This document shows positions 17,714-25,899 of a DNA stretch of 64,000 bases, piece by piece (position 1 is the stretch's first letter; the number at the start of each line of letters is the position of its first letter). This DNA comes from JAUIIK01 sp041390865 (lineage in GTDB: Bacteria > Chloroflexota > Chloroflexia > Thermomicrobiales > CFX8). The translations under genes and the position numbers were made by a program. The DNA is taken from the NCBI GenBank assembly GCA_041390865.1, contig JAWKPC010000002.1, positions 408,263 to 472,262 of the forward strand. Reading direction: 5' to 3'. The notes beneath the pieces are model-generated. The model made no database searches and was not told the origin of the DNA. It saw only the letters and a list, made by a program, of their open reading frames with translations.

Positions 17714-19096
17714 ATGGATTACGCGTCTCAAAGTTTCTGGCTGGAACATTCGGGAGATGACCTGACCCCCCGGGCGCCGCTTGACGGCTCGACGGAGGTC
17801 GACGTCGCCATTCTGGGCGCCGGATTTACCGGCCTCTGGACGGCATACCACCTGTTACAGCGCGACCCATCGTTGAACGTGGCTGTCCTCGAAGCCGAGA
17901 TCGCCGGGTTCGGCGCGTCCGGCCGGAATGGCGGCTGGTGTTTCGCGGGTTTCCCGGTGCCTCCTTCGCAGCTGGCGGAACGTTATGGCCGGGAGACGGC
18001 GCGGGCGATCTCTCTGGCGATGTACGACTCGGTTGACGACGTCGGCGCGGTCTGCGAGCGCGAAGGTATCGACGCCCATTACGCCAAGGGCGGCGAGCTC
18101 GAGATCGCGCGGGCCGAGCATGAGATCGAACATCTGGAGGAGATGTACGAGGAGTACCGATCGATCGGGCTGGAAGATCACTATGAGATGTACGATGCCG
18201 ATCAGACTGCCGAGCGGATTCAGGTAGCCGGAGCGGTCGGGTCGTTCTGGAACCGCGAAGGCGCCGCTATTCAGCCGGCCAGGCTGGCGCGAGGATTGGC
18301 CCGGGCGGTCGAGCGGCATGGCGGGACGATCTACGAACAGACGCGCGTGCTGGATTTCACTCCCGGCCCGCCGGCTCCAGTCTTCCATACCGAGCGTGGA
18401 GACGTGACGGCGAAGGTGATCGTTCTGGCCGGCGAAGCGTACCTGGCTGAACAGCCGAAGATGCGCCGGCGCATCCTCCCGATCACATCGCATATCGTCA
18501 TCACCGAGCCTCTCAGCGACGAGATCTGGGGAGAGATCGGCTGGGAGCGGCGGGAGGTCGTCGGGGGTTTCGGTACCGAGGGCGGTTATCTGAACCACAC
18601 GGCGGACGGGCGGATCGCGTTCGGACCATACCGCTCGCACTATCCGTTCGGATCGAAGATCACCGACGACATCAACCTGCAACCGGATATCTTCGAGCAC
18701 GGCCGGGAATCAGCATTGTCCTGGTTCCCGATGCTCGAAGGCGTCGAGTTCACCCATTCCTGGGGCGGCGTTCTCGGGATGCCGCGCGATCACATGCCGA
18801 CGATGGCCTACAACCGCCCAACCGGCGTTGCTTTCGCCTTTGGATACACCGGCGACGGGGTAGCGACGACGAATCTCTCGGGCCGAACGCTCTCGCATCT
18901 GATCACCGAGACGCAATCCGAGCTCACCGAGCTGCCGATGACCCGCCACCGCCCCCGCAAATGGGAGCCCGAACCTCTGCGCTGGATCGGCTCGCAGCTT
19001 GTCATGTGGAGCCGGCGCAGGAACGAGCGCAAGGCCGACGAAACCGGCAAGAACCCCGAGGGGCCGACGCTCGCCGAGCGGTTGTGGCGGTCGTAA
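17714..19096 (+). CDS. FAD-dependent amine oxidoreductase (DAO family)
   Basis: A 460-residue enzyme starting MDYASQ at 17714, with GGGAGG about nine bases upstream. The dinucleotide-binding strand is VDVAILGAGFTGLWTAYHLL (about 32-51), followed by GFGASGRNGGWCFAGFP, where the DAO family often carries the flavin-contacting residues. The C-terminal GYTGDGVATTNLSGR closes the FAD site. It is closest in appearance to gamma-glutamylputrescine oxidase or glycine/sarcosine oxidases; the substrate is an amine or N-methyl amino acid (inference). It opens the catabolic-looking segment that runs to 25.6 kb. Confidence 0.85.
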   Translation: MDYASQSFWLEHSGDDLTPRAPLDGSTEVDVAILGAGFTGLWTAYHLLQRDPSLNVAVLEAEIAGFGASGRNGGWCFAGFPVPPSQLAERYGRETARAISLAMYDSVDDVGAVCEREGIDAHYAKGGELEIARAEHEIEHLEEMYEEYRSIGLEDHYEMYDADQTAERIQVAGAVGSFWNREGAAIQPARLARGLARAVERHGGTIYEQTRVLDFTPGPPAPVFHTERGDVTAKVIVLAGEAYLAEQPKMRRRILPITSHIVITEPLSDEIWGEIGWERREVVGGFGTEGGYLNHTADGRIAFGPYRSHYPFGSKITDDINLQPDIFEHGRESALSWFPMLEGVEFTHSWGGVLGMPRDHMPTMAYNRPTGVAFAFGYTGDGVATTNLSGRTLSHLITETQSELTELPMTRHRPRKWEPEPLRWIGSQLVMWSRRRNERKADETGKNPEGPTLAERLWRS

Positions 19097-19146
19097 AGTA
19101 GGGAAGAGGCAACAGGAACCAGGGAAGAGGGAAAGACAGAGCGAGA

Positions 19147-20052
19147 GTGGTGCAGCGTTCCGAAGACTGCATGGTAGTATCCACGGCCGTTATCGGGCTG
19201 TCGATCCTGATCGCGGTGCTGGCGGTTGTGGCGTCGGCGGCGGGGATCTTCTGGGAGTTCGGCACGGACCCGACTACGTACGTGACTGAGCGGGGCGAGG
19301 AGGTGGAGCTATACGGGCAGGGGCTCTATCGCTATGACTCGCTCTTCCGGGGCGCGGGTTTTCGCGGCACGGATGTCATCGTGATCCTGATCGTGGCGCC
19401 CTTGCTGCTAATCTCGACTTACCTTTACCGTCGGAGATCAGTGCCCGGCGGGTTGCTGTTGCTCGGGGCGCTTGCGTTCATGGTTTACAACTACGCCTCG
19501 ATATCGTTGAGCGCCTCGTTCAACCAACTCTTCCTGCTCTATGTCGTGCTCTTCTCGGCCAGCCTGCTCGCCTTCTTCCAGTTGCTCAGGTCGTTTGACG
19601 TACCGTCGCTGAGCGCGCGATTCTCGGAACGATTGCCTCGTCGATTCATTGCTGGCTACATGATTGCCAGTGGTGTCGTGACGGCGGTGGTCTGGTTGAT
19701 GCCGCAGATTGCCTGGATCGTGGATGATGAGATCCCGGAGCGGATGGACAACGCAACGACGATGGTGACGGACGTACTCGATCTCGGGATCATCGTGCCG
19801 CTGACGATCATTTCCGGTGTCCTGCTACTGCGTCGCGATCCACGAGGATACTTCGTCGCCTTCCCGTTGCTGATGGTCGTGCTGCTGCTTGTGCCGATGA
19901 TCAGCGCCCAGACGGCGAGTCAGGTGACGGCCGGGGTGACACTCTCAGCCGGAGAGATCATCGGGCCGCTGGCCGGGTTCATCGTCCTGGGTTCGATCGG
20001 AGTCTGGATCATCGTTCGGCTGTTGCGGGATATCGCGTATCCCGCTACCTGA
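19147..20052 (+). CDS. Multi-pass membrane protein of unknown function
   Basis: About 301 residues with seven or eight hydrophobic helices (AVIGLSILIAVLAVVASAAGIF, VIVILIVAPLLLISTYLY, LLLLGALAFMVYNYASISL and more). I recognise no family signature. The start may be GTG 19147 or ATG 19171 (MVVSTAVIG); neither has a strong SD. It follows the FAD oxidoreductase by 50 bases of purine-rich repeat and overlaps the convergent kinase gene by 8 bases at its 3' end. Confidence 0.75.
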   Translation: MVQRSEDCMVVSTAVIGLSILIAVLAVVASAAGIFWEFGTDPTTYVTERGEEVELYGQGLYRYDSLFRGAGFRGTDVIVILIVAPLLLISTYLYRRRSVPGGLLLLGALAFMVYNYASISLSASFNQLFLLYVVLFSASLLAFFQLLRSFDVPSLSARFSERLPRRFIAGYMIASGVVTAVVWLMPQIAWIVDDEIPERMDNATTMVTDVLDLGIIVPLTIISGVLLLRRDPRGYFVAFPLLMVVLLLVPMISAQTASQVTAGVTLSAGEIIGPLAGFIVLGSIGVWIIVRLLRDIAYPAT

Positions 20053-20986
20053 CGATGTCATCTCCGAGGCGGTCGAGTGCTTCGACTGCTGCCGACAGTT
20101 CCTCGCGAGTAATGACCGCAAGATCGCCGGGTATGGTCATGGCGATGCTGGCGGAGGCAACGGCGCTACGGAGCGCGGTTGCGACATCGTCCTGATCGTC
20201 GAGCCAGGCGTCGACGAAGCCGGCGGCGAAGGCATCACCGGCTCCGACCGGATCGATGATGTCGACGAGCGGCGCAGGCTGGTGCCAGATGTCGCCCGAG
20301 CGGCTCACGGCCGTCGCTCCGGCGTGTCCGGACGTGACGATAACCAGCCGAGCGCTCGACCTGTCCAGCAGTTCCCGGGCGACATGCTCAGGTTTCCCGT
20401 CCAGTTGCCAGATCGTCCGGGCATCCCCCGCGCCGCAGAAGAGCAGATCGACATGATCCAGGAAGAACTGGATGCCGGCCGCGGCTTCTTCGGGCGACCA
20501 GAGCAGGCCGCGGTAATTGACGTCGAACATCAGCGGCACGCTGGCGCGGCCGGCTTGTTCGACCAGCCTCCGGCAGCTTTCGGCGCACCCTTCCGAGAGT
20601 GCCGGGGTGATGCCGGTCAGGTGCAGCAGCCGGGATGAGCTGACCAGGGCGTAGGAGATCGAGTCGGGGTCGATCCCGGCAACGGCGGATCCTGCACGGT
20701 CGTAGATGACGCGTGTCGGACGCGGGGCGGTCCCGGGTTCGAGGAAGTAGATCCCGGCGCGCCCGGAGGGCTCCCAGATGATTTGGCTGGTGTCGACTCC
20801 GTGAAATCGCAGCGTCGCGGCGATGCGGCGGCCGAGCGGGTTGGCCGGGAGAGCGGAGAGCCAGGTCGCGCGACGCCCCAGCCGGGCCAGGGCGACGGCG
20901 ACGTTCGATTCCGTTCCGCCGATCGAGATGTCGAGCGTTGCGGTTGTCTCGAGCCGGTCGAAGCCCGGAGTGGCGAGCCGGATCAT
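20045..20986 (-). CDS. PfkB-family carbohydrate kinase (KDG kinase-like)
   Basis: A 313-residue ribokinase-type enzyme. The PfkB signatures are present: ISIGGTESNVAVALARLGRR near the N-terminus and DIIDPVGAGDAFAAGFVDAW near 245-265, with the catalytic Asp in GAGD. The family suggests phosphorylation of 2-keto-3-deoxygluconate or a related sugar acid. The ATG at 20986 falls inside the conserved first strand. In the same frame SIDVLSFGETMIRL is readable upstream, but no ATG, GTG or TTG exists between it and a TGA; CTG, ACG and ATA codons do. The gene follows the Lrp regulator gene so closely that the real start lies a few bases after the regulator's stop. Confidence 0.88.
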   Translation of the reverse strand: MIRLATPGFDRLETTATLDISIGGTESNVAVALARLGRRATWLSALPANPLGRRIAATLRFHGVDTSQIIWEPSGRAGIYFLEPGTAPRPTRVIYDRAGSAVAGIDPDSISYALVSSSRLLHLTGITPALSEGCAESCRRLVEQAGRASVPLMFDVNYRGLLWSPEEAAAGIQFFLDHVDLLFCGAGDARTIWQLDGKPEHVARELLDRSSARLVIVTSGHAGATAVSRSGDIWHQPAPLVDIIDPVGAGDAFAAGFVDAWLDDQDDVATALRSAVASASIAMTIPGDLAVITREELSAAVEALDRLGDDIVR

Positions 20987-21041
20987 CGTCTCGCCGAAGC
21001 TCAGGACATCGATGCTCGCGGTTTGGCTGGCGCTCGTCGTT

Positions 21042-21542
21042 CTACTCCGTATTGCTCAGGGCCTGCTTGCCTTCCGCAAGGCTGGCCGTCAGGGCGGACA
21101 CCCATTCGAAATCGCGTTTGACGATGTTCAACCCGATGGCGGTGTTCGAGCGGGTGACTCCCTCGATCTTTGCCAGGCGGTCGGTCAGGAATGCATAGAG
21201 ATCGTCCTGGTCCAGGAAGGTAGCAGTCAGGATGATGTCGAACTCCCCGGTGGTAATGACCAGGTACATGACTTCGGGGAAGTCCGCCAGCGTCCTGGCG
21301 ATCTCCGGGACGCGTTGCGCCTCGGTCTGGAGCGACACCACGGCGGTCAGCGTATAGCCGAGCCGTTCCGGTTCGACCAGTGCGGTGATGCGCAGGAGCC
21401 CGCTCTCGGTCAGTCTCCGGACGCGATAGCGGACGGTGGCCTCGGGTACCCCCAGGTTACGGGCGATCTCACGGTTCGAGCACCTGCCGTCGGCCTGTAG
21501 CATGCTAATGATCTGGCGGTCGAGCTGGTCTGGATCGACCAT
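21042..21542 (-). CDS. Lrp/AsnC-family transcriptional regulator
   Basis: A 166-residue regulator: helix-turn-helix LDRQIISMLQADGRCSNREI and LGVPEATVRYRVRRLTESG (about 5-55), then an RAM ligand-binding domain (about 65-150) with VVSLQTEAQRVPEIARTLAD and YLVITTGEFDIILTATF. ATG 21542 gives the standard N-terminus; a GTG at 21566 would add eight residues. It precedes the kinase gene in the same direction with almost no gap and probably regulates the surrounding catabolic genes in response to an amino acid (inference). Confidence 0.88.
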   Translation of the reverse strand: MVDPDQLDRQIISMLQADGRCSNREIARNLGVPEATVRYRVRRLTESGLLRITALVEPERLGYTLTAVVSLQTEAQRVPEIARTLADFPEVMYLVITTGEFDIILTATFLDQDDLYAFLTDRLAKIEGVTRSNTAIGLNIVKRDFEWVSALTASLAEGKQALSNTE

Positions 21543-21696
21543 CGTCCGCCTGTTATCTCTCTCCACTCCCTCACCCCCACCTGTCTGGGCCGAAAATGAG
21601 TCCCCGGCTCAATCCCGGCTATCGAGTCTCATTGTTATCGTATCAGCGACGCTCGCCATTTTACGCATATATGAAGAAGTCTGCCTATGAAGTTCG

Positions 21697-22458
21697 TTAC
21701 GATGCGACAAACGCCTCGATGAACTCGACGATGCGGTCACAGGCTGCCTCGACGGTCGCCTCACCATATTCGATCGACGTGCCGCGCGCGTCTCCGAGCG
21801 CTCCGTTGGCGGTCACTTCGTCGAAGAAGTAGGGCACCTTGATCCGACCCTGGAATCCGGCCTGCGGATACGGCTCCGGCTGGATGTCGCCGGGCGCCAG
21901 CGCAGAATCCCGAACCGCCCAGGGATAGCCGAGGTAGAGCAGCTGGCTGGCTTCGTTCTCGCAGGCGTGGCCGATGCGCTCGGCGGTCTTGCCCTCATTG
22001 ACGACGTCGCGGGCGACCTCGGTCGGCGTCAGGTAGGCGATATTGACGCCCAGCTCGTAGCGAAGCTTCATCGTGACGAGCTGCAGGGCGGGCATGTTGC
22101 CGCCGTGGCCGTTGATGACGAGGAAGTTGTTGATACCGTGATGCTGGAGGCTCTCAACGACCTCGTAGACGACGGCCATGAAGGTCTCCGGCTTGAGCGT
22201 CACCGTGCCCGGAAAACGCATGTGGTGGTAGGAGACGCCGTAGCCGACCGGCGGAGCGGCCAGCGCGCGCGGGTAGAGCTTCTCGGCCAGCAGCCGGCAG
22301 AAGCCCTCGGCCCGGCCGGTGTCGGTGAAGAACGTCGTGTTCGGCCCGTGCTGCTCGGCCGAACCGGTCGGCACGAGCGCGATCTGGACATCTTCGAGCG
22401 CGTCCTTGACCTCGGGCCAGGTCATCTCATTGAGGACGTGTCGTGGTGGTGTGGACAT
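21697..22458 (-). CDS. Creatininase-family amidohydrolase
   Basis: A 253-residue protein beginning MSTPPRHVLNEMTW at 22458. The creatininase fold is clear: ALVPTGSAEQHGPNTTFFTD contains the metal-binding E-Q-H-G cluster, YGVSYHHMRFPGTVTLKPET the second metal shell, and NNFLVINGHGGNMPAL the catalytic NGHGGN. Members hydrolyse creatinine, formamide-type intermediates or other cyclic amides in metal-dependent fashion. Homologues are diverse, so creatinine itself is not assured. It lies upstream of the Lrp regulator gene in the same direction and beside REP-like palindromes. Confidence 0.88.
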   Translation of the reverse strand: MSTPPRHVLNEMTWPEVKDALEDVQIALVPTGSAEQHGPNTTFFTDTGRAEGFCRLLAEKLYPRALAAPPVGYGVSYHHMRFPGTVTLKPETFMAVVYEVVESLQHHGINNFLVINGHGGNMPALQLVTMKLRYELGVNIAYLTPTEVARDVVNEGKTAERIGHACENEASQLLYLGYPWAVRDSALAPGDIQPEPYPQAGFQGRIKVPYFFDEVTANGALGDARGTSIEYGEATVEAACDRIVEFIEAFVAS

Positions 22459-22469
22459 GTAACAGCCTT

Positions 22470-22519
22470 CCCTCACCCCCGGCCCCTCTCCCACTGCTGC
22501 GCGGGGAGAGGGGTGTGGG
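22470..22519. repeat. REP-like unit, CCCTCACCCCC...GGGGAGAGGGG
   Basis: The unit begins CCCTCACCCCCGGCCCCTCT and, after CCCACTGCTGCGC, closes with GGGGAGAGGGG to form a stem. It lies immediately downstream of the DUF559 gene (minus strand). Matching units are at 22930-23080 and 48311-48439. Confidence 0.8.
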
Positions 22520-22522
22520 AGT

Positions 22523-22873
22523 CTATTGCGTTGATCGATTGATTTCGGCGATTGCGCGTTCGATCTGTTCGAGTACCTCCTCGATGTTGTGTTCCACGTC
22601 GGCGGCTCGGACCCGGATGAAGCGGAATCCGAGGCGCTCGATCAGGTGTTGGCGTTCGGCGTCGCGTTTGTGTTCTTCTAGCGCATCGTGGATGGGTCCG
22701 TCGACTTCGACGACCAGACGGAGAGACGGCGCGCAGAAGTCGACGACGAACGGGCCGATCGGTTGCTGTCTCCGGAATTTCGTACCGGCAAGTTTGCGGC
22801 CCCTGAGGTGTTCCCAGAGGATCTGTTCACTGTGCGTCGGAGCTTTGCGGAAGTCGCGGGCGATCCGGACCAT
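22523..22873 (-). CDS. DUF559 (Vsr-like) endonuclease-domain protein
   Basis: About 116 residues from ATG 22873 (an adjacent GTG at 22876 is also possible). The protein carries the DUF559 signature: FRKAPTHSEQILWEHLRGRK, FRRQQPIGPFVVDFCAPSLR, LVVEVDGPIHD and RLGFRFIRVRAADV. This is a PD-(D/E)xK/Vsr-type fold; the E-x-H..., D-F and E-V-D residues are the expected metal-site positions. The open frame extends far upstream, but only by translating the REP-like DNA at 22930-23080. The gene is bracketed by REP-like units on both sides, unlike any other gene in the window. Its cellular function is not established. Confidence 0.85.
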   Translation of the reverse strand: MVRIARDFRKAPTHSEQILWEHLRGRKLAGTKFRRQQPIGPFVVDFCAPSLRLVVEVDGPIHDALEEHKRDAERQHLIERLGFRFIRVRAADVEHNIEEVLEQIERAIAEINRSTQ

Positions 22874-22929
22874 CACGCGGCGGAGCGGTTCGGGGATTTG
22901 CCAGCGGTCTTGTGGGGTTGCGCGGGATT

Positions 22930-23080
22930 CCCTCACCCCCTGGCCCCCTCTCCCACTGCTGCGCGGGGAGAGGGGGAACCGATCCGGGAGCCGGAGCGCA
23001 TAGAACTGTTTCTCGCTTTTCTCCCCCTCTCCCCGCGTAGCGGAGCGAAGCAGTGGGAGAGGGGGGCGGGGGGTGAGGGA
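22930..23080. repeat. Composite REP-like element (two inverted units), upstream of the DUF559 gene
   Basis: Unit A (22930-22977) starts CCCTCACCCCCTGGCCCCCT and contains CCCACTGCTGCGCGGGGAG. After about 43 bases, unit B (23021-23080) runs as its inverse, ending GGTGAGGGA. B also includes GCGTAGCGGAGCGAAGCAG. The same A-spacer-B order and spacing is seen at 48311-48439. The layout resembles bacterial BIME elements built from paired REP units. Confidence 0.8.
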
Positions 23081-23088
23081 AATCCCTC

Positions 23089-24360
23089 TCACTCCCGCAA
23101 TTCCAGCATCGACTTCGGGTTGTTCTTCTCGCCGGCAGTCGAGGGGTTGAGCCACTGGACGCCGTCGCGGGCGAAGCGGTTGGGGTCAAAGGGGGAGAGG
23201 TCGAACGGGGTTTCGCCGTCGACGATGAGCTGGGCGAGGGCTTTGCCGGAGACGGGACCCCAGGAGAAGCCGCCGCCATTGTAGCCGGCGCTGAGATAGA
23301 GGCCTTTGGCGGGCTCGTAGGGACCGATGAGCGGCAGGCCGTCGGCGGTGAAGCCCATCAGGCCGGCCCAGGCGCGGACGACGTTGACCCGGCCGAGCTT
23401 TGGGAAGAGCGTCGCCAGCAAGTGGGCGCAGCCGAGCATACAGTCAGGCTCGACCTCCTCGGTGTAGAGCCCGAGTCCCTCGTTCCTGTCGTAACGCCGA
23501 AAGCCGCCGCAGATGAGCTGGCCGGTCGAGGTCTGGCGGCCGTATTCCTTGTCGTAGTTGGTGCCGAAGGTGACCGGCAGGATCGGCGCGACGGGCTGGG
23601 TGACGATGATCTGGCCGCGGGCGGAGACGAGGGCGCCTTCCGGGAGATCGGGCAGGATGTGGGGCGTCCAGGCGTTGCTGGCCAGGATGACGGTGTCGGT
23701 TTCGATCGTGCCCCGTTCGGTCTCGACGCCGGTGACGTTGCCGTTTGATGTCTTCAGGCCCTTGACCGTCGTCCAGGGATGGACCTCGGCGCCGAACTCC
23801 CTGGCTCCCTCGGCCTGGCCGTTGACGAGCTTGAAGGGCCAGAGGTGGCCGGAGTGCTTGGTGTGCTTCGCGCCGAGCAGGTGGTCGCTGGCGACCGGGA
23901 TCAGGTCGCGGAGTTGCTGGCCGTCGAGCAGTTCCACGTCGGTATCGAGGTTCTGGACGCTACGGACGGATTCCTGCAGGTACTCCCACTGTTCCTCGTT
24001 CTGGGCGATGTCGACCGAGCCGGTGACGCGGAGATCGAAGTCGTCGTGGAGCTCTTCGCGCAGGTCTTCCCGGATCATCCGGAAGTTCTCGCTGGTCATG
24101 GCGTGGATTGCCTGGCCCTCTTTCGATGCCAGCGACGAACCCCCGCTGCCGGTCATGCCGGCGTTGCGGCCGGACGCGCCGGAGCAGACGCCGCGCATCT
24201 CGACCAGCGTGACCCGTTTCCCGCGCTTCGCCAGTTGATAGGCCGCCGACGTCCCTGCGACGCCGCCGCCGATCACGACGACATCCGAGGATTCCGGCAG
24301 GGGGCCGAGCGCGTCATAGAGTTCGTCCGATGACCATGCGATCTGCGTGGTGGTGCTCAT
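23089..24360 (-). CDS. FAD-dependent amino-acid/amine oxidoreductase (DadA/DAO family)
   Basis: A 423-residue flavoprotein. The N-terminal Rossmann motif is VVVIGGGVAGTSAAYQLAKR (about 27-46), followed by GVCSGASGRNAGMTGSGGSS. The C-terminal half has GLMGFTADGLPLIGPYEPAK and LYLSAGYNGGGFSWGPVSGK, typical of D-amino acid dehydrogenases and sarcosine or glycine oxidases. It is codirectional with the DapA-like gene upstream and with the creatininase-like gene downstream. A role in oxidising an imino or N-methyl amino acid is inferred; D-hydroxyproline dehydrogenation is one option because such enzymes often sit beside DapA-family deaminases. Confidence 0.87.
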   Translation of the reverse strand: MSTTTQIAWSSDELYDALGPLPESSDVVVIGGGVAGTSAAYQLAKRGKRVTLVEMRGVCSGASGRNAGMTGSGGSSLASKEGQAIHAMTSENFRMIREDLREELHDDFDLRVTGSVDIAQNEEQWEYLQESVRSVQNLDTDVELLDGQQLRDLIPVASDHLLGAKHTKHSGHLWPFKLVNGQAEGAREFGAEVHPWTTVKGLKTSNGNVTGVETERGTIETDTVILASNAWTPHILPDLPEGALVSARGQIIVTQPVAPILPVTFGTNYDKEYGRQTSTGQLICGGFRRYDRNEGLGLYTEEVEPDCMLGCAHLLATLFPKLGRVNVVRAWAGLMGFTADGLPLIGPYEPAKGLYLSAGYNGGGFSWGPVSGKALAQLIVDGETPFDLSPFDPNRFARDGVQWLNPSTAGEKNNPKSMLELRE

Positions 24361-24477
24361 GTTTGTTTCCGTCCGTTTCTGGTTGTGCGGGGTGCATTGT
24401 AGGGGGTTGTGATGGCATTGTCAGGAGTGAGGTTTCTTGCTCGTTTCTTTCGCGTCATCGTCGCGGGAAACCGCAAT

Positions 24478-24692
24478 CCACCGCCTCGTCGTTCTGAGCG
24501 GAGGCTTTGCGGAGTCGAAGAATCCGAGAGTGCGCAAACCCTGGGACTCAGGAGGGTCGAAGCTCTGGTCTGTCGTCCAGTTCTGGACCGCGTTGCATTG
24601 GTGACTACATCATTCGCTACGAGTTTCCGGGTCCATGGTGAGTTGGATTCTTCGACTCCGGGAGCCCTCCGCTCAGAATGACGAGGCGGTGG
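24478..24692. mobile_element. MITE-like element with 48-bp terminal inverted repeats
   Basis: Arms at 24478-24525 and 24645-24692 are imperfect inverted copies of each other. The outer 13 bases (CCACCGCCTCGTC) match exactly, followed by GTTCTGAGCGGAGG / CATTCTGAGCGGAGG and GGAGTCGAAGAATCC. The 119-base interior has no open frame of note. No target-site duplication is evident. It lies in the 367-base gap between the FAD oxidoreductase and DapA-like genes. Confidence 0.7.
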
Positions 24693-24727
24693 TTTCGAGT
24701 TATTTTCCGGGTGAGGCTTTGGTCAAA

Positions 24728-25633
24728 CTACAACGGGAAATCCTCGTCGATGCCGATGATGTCGATGGTCTCGGTGAGGTCGTCCAGCGAGCCCTGGTCG
24801 AGGCGGGGGCCGGGATGGCGGACGGCGGCGGTGGCGATCAGGCCGCGGCGGCGGAGGATCTCCTTGCGGACGGCGAGTCCGAGCTTGGGCTGGCCCTCGA
24901 ACTGGATCAGCGGCAGGTAGCGGTAGTAGAGCTCGGCGGCCTTGCGGCGGTCGCAAGCGTCCCAGGCCCGCCAGATGGCGACGAGGGCTTCAGGGTAGGC
25001 GAAGCCGGTCATCGTGCCGGACGCGCCACGCCGTAGCTCGTCGAGGTAGTAGATGCCGCCGAGCGCGCCGAGGATCGTGACCTCATCTCTCTCGATCAGC
25101 GCCAGTGTCTGGCTGACGCGCTGCGGGGTCGGCGGGTCTTCGAGCTTGATCGTCGTGATAGCCGGGATGGTGTTGACCAGGGCGGCCATGTCGGCCGGGG
25201 TCATCGTGACGCCGTTCGAGGGCAGGAAATCCTGGAGGGTGATCGGGATCGAGATGGCCTCGCCGAGCCGCCGGAAGTGCTCGGTCAGGGCCGGGCCGGG
25301 CTGGAGGTAGAGCGGCGGCGCGACCATGACGCCGGCCGCACCGGCTTCCTCGGCCTCTTTGCAGGCGGCGATGGTCGTGTCGGTCGCGTTCTGGGATGCG
25401 CCGACGATGATCGGAACCCGGCCGTCGTTGACTTCCATGACAAGTTCGAGCACCCGGCGGCGCTCGCCGTCGAGCATCTTCTGGGCTTCCCCGGCGACGC
25501 CGAGGACGGTGATGCCGTCGACGCCCATCCGGATCGTCGCATCGGCCAGTTTCCGGAGGCTCTCTTCGTCGAGTGCGCCATCCCCGGTGAATGGGGTAGC
25601 CATGATGTTGTAGACGCCGCGCAGGCCGGGCAT
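24728..25633 (-). CDS. DapA/NAL-family lyase or aldolase
   Basis: A 301-residue class I aldolase-type TIM barrel with AAGGA seven bases before the ATG. The Schiff-base Lys is in ITTIKLED (about 168). The substrate loop reads GVAGEAQKM, where dihydrodipicolinate synthase has T-T-G-E. The conserved Tyr region (LYNVP in DapA) reads LQDFLPSNG, so the canonical proton-relay Tyr is absent. It is therefore probably not lysine-biosynthetic but one of the catabolic members (keto-deoxy sugar acid aldolases, pyrroline-hydroxycarboxylate deaminase and similar). It is codirectional with the FAD oxidoreductase. Confidence 0.85.
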   Translation of the reverse strand: MPGLRGVYNIMATPFTGDGALDEESLRKLADATIRMGVDGITVLGVAGEAQKMLDGERRRVLELVMEVNDGRVPIIVGASQNATDTTIAACKEAEEAGAAGVMVAPPLYLQPGPALTEHFRRLGEAISIPITLQDFLPSNGVTMTPADMAALVNTIPAITTIKLEDPPTPQRVSQTLALIERDEVTILGALGGIYYLDELRRGASGTMTGFAYPEALVAIWRAWDACDRRKAAELYYRYLPLIQFEGQPKLGLAVRKEILRRRGLIATAAVRHPGPRLDQGSLDDLTETIDIIGIDEDFPL

Positions 25634-25777
25634 GGTGAGTTCCTTTCGTTTCGGGGAGTGTAGCGTGGAGTTTGTAGTGCGTAGGTTGTCGTTTGTAGGG
25701 AACGGCCGGAGAAATCCTCATCCTTGTCTCCTCTGCTAATTGATGCCGGAGTGGGATGTGTCTGTGGCAGCGACAAA

Positions 25778-25815
25778 AGCCCTCCCTCTATATCGAGGGG
25801 GGACAGGTGAGAGAG
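25778..25815. repeat. Diverged REP-like unit (CCCTCC...GAGGGGGG)
   Basis: CCCTCCCTCTATATCGAGGG forms a palindrome related to the units at 2378-2414 and 57441-57593. It lies in the leader of the dynamin-like gene pair. Confidence 0.45.
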
Positions 25816-25899
25816 CCCGCTTATCCCACGTACAATATGGACAGGAATAACGATTCAATCGTGGTGGATGTCCGGACGTTTCCGGGAGATTGGAGCGCC

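Noticed and set aside
22470..23080. CRISPR-like array among the repeated C-rich units
   Set aside because: Units are few, inverted rather than direct, and spacers are not of uniform length; no cas gene is nearby.
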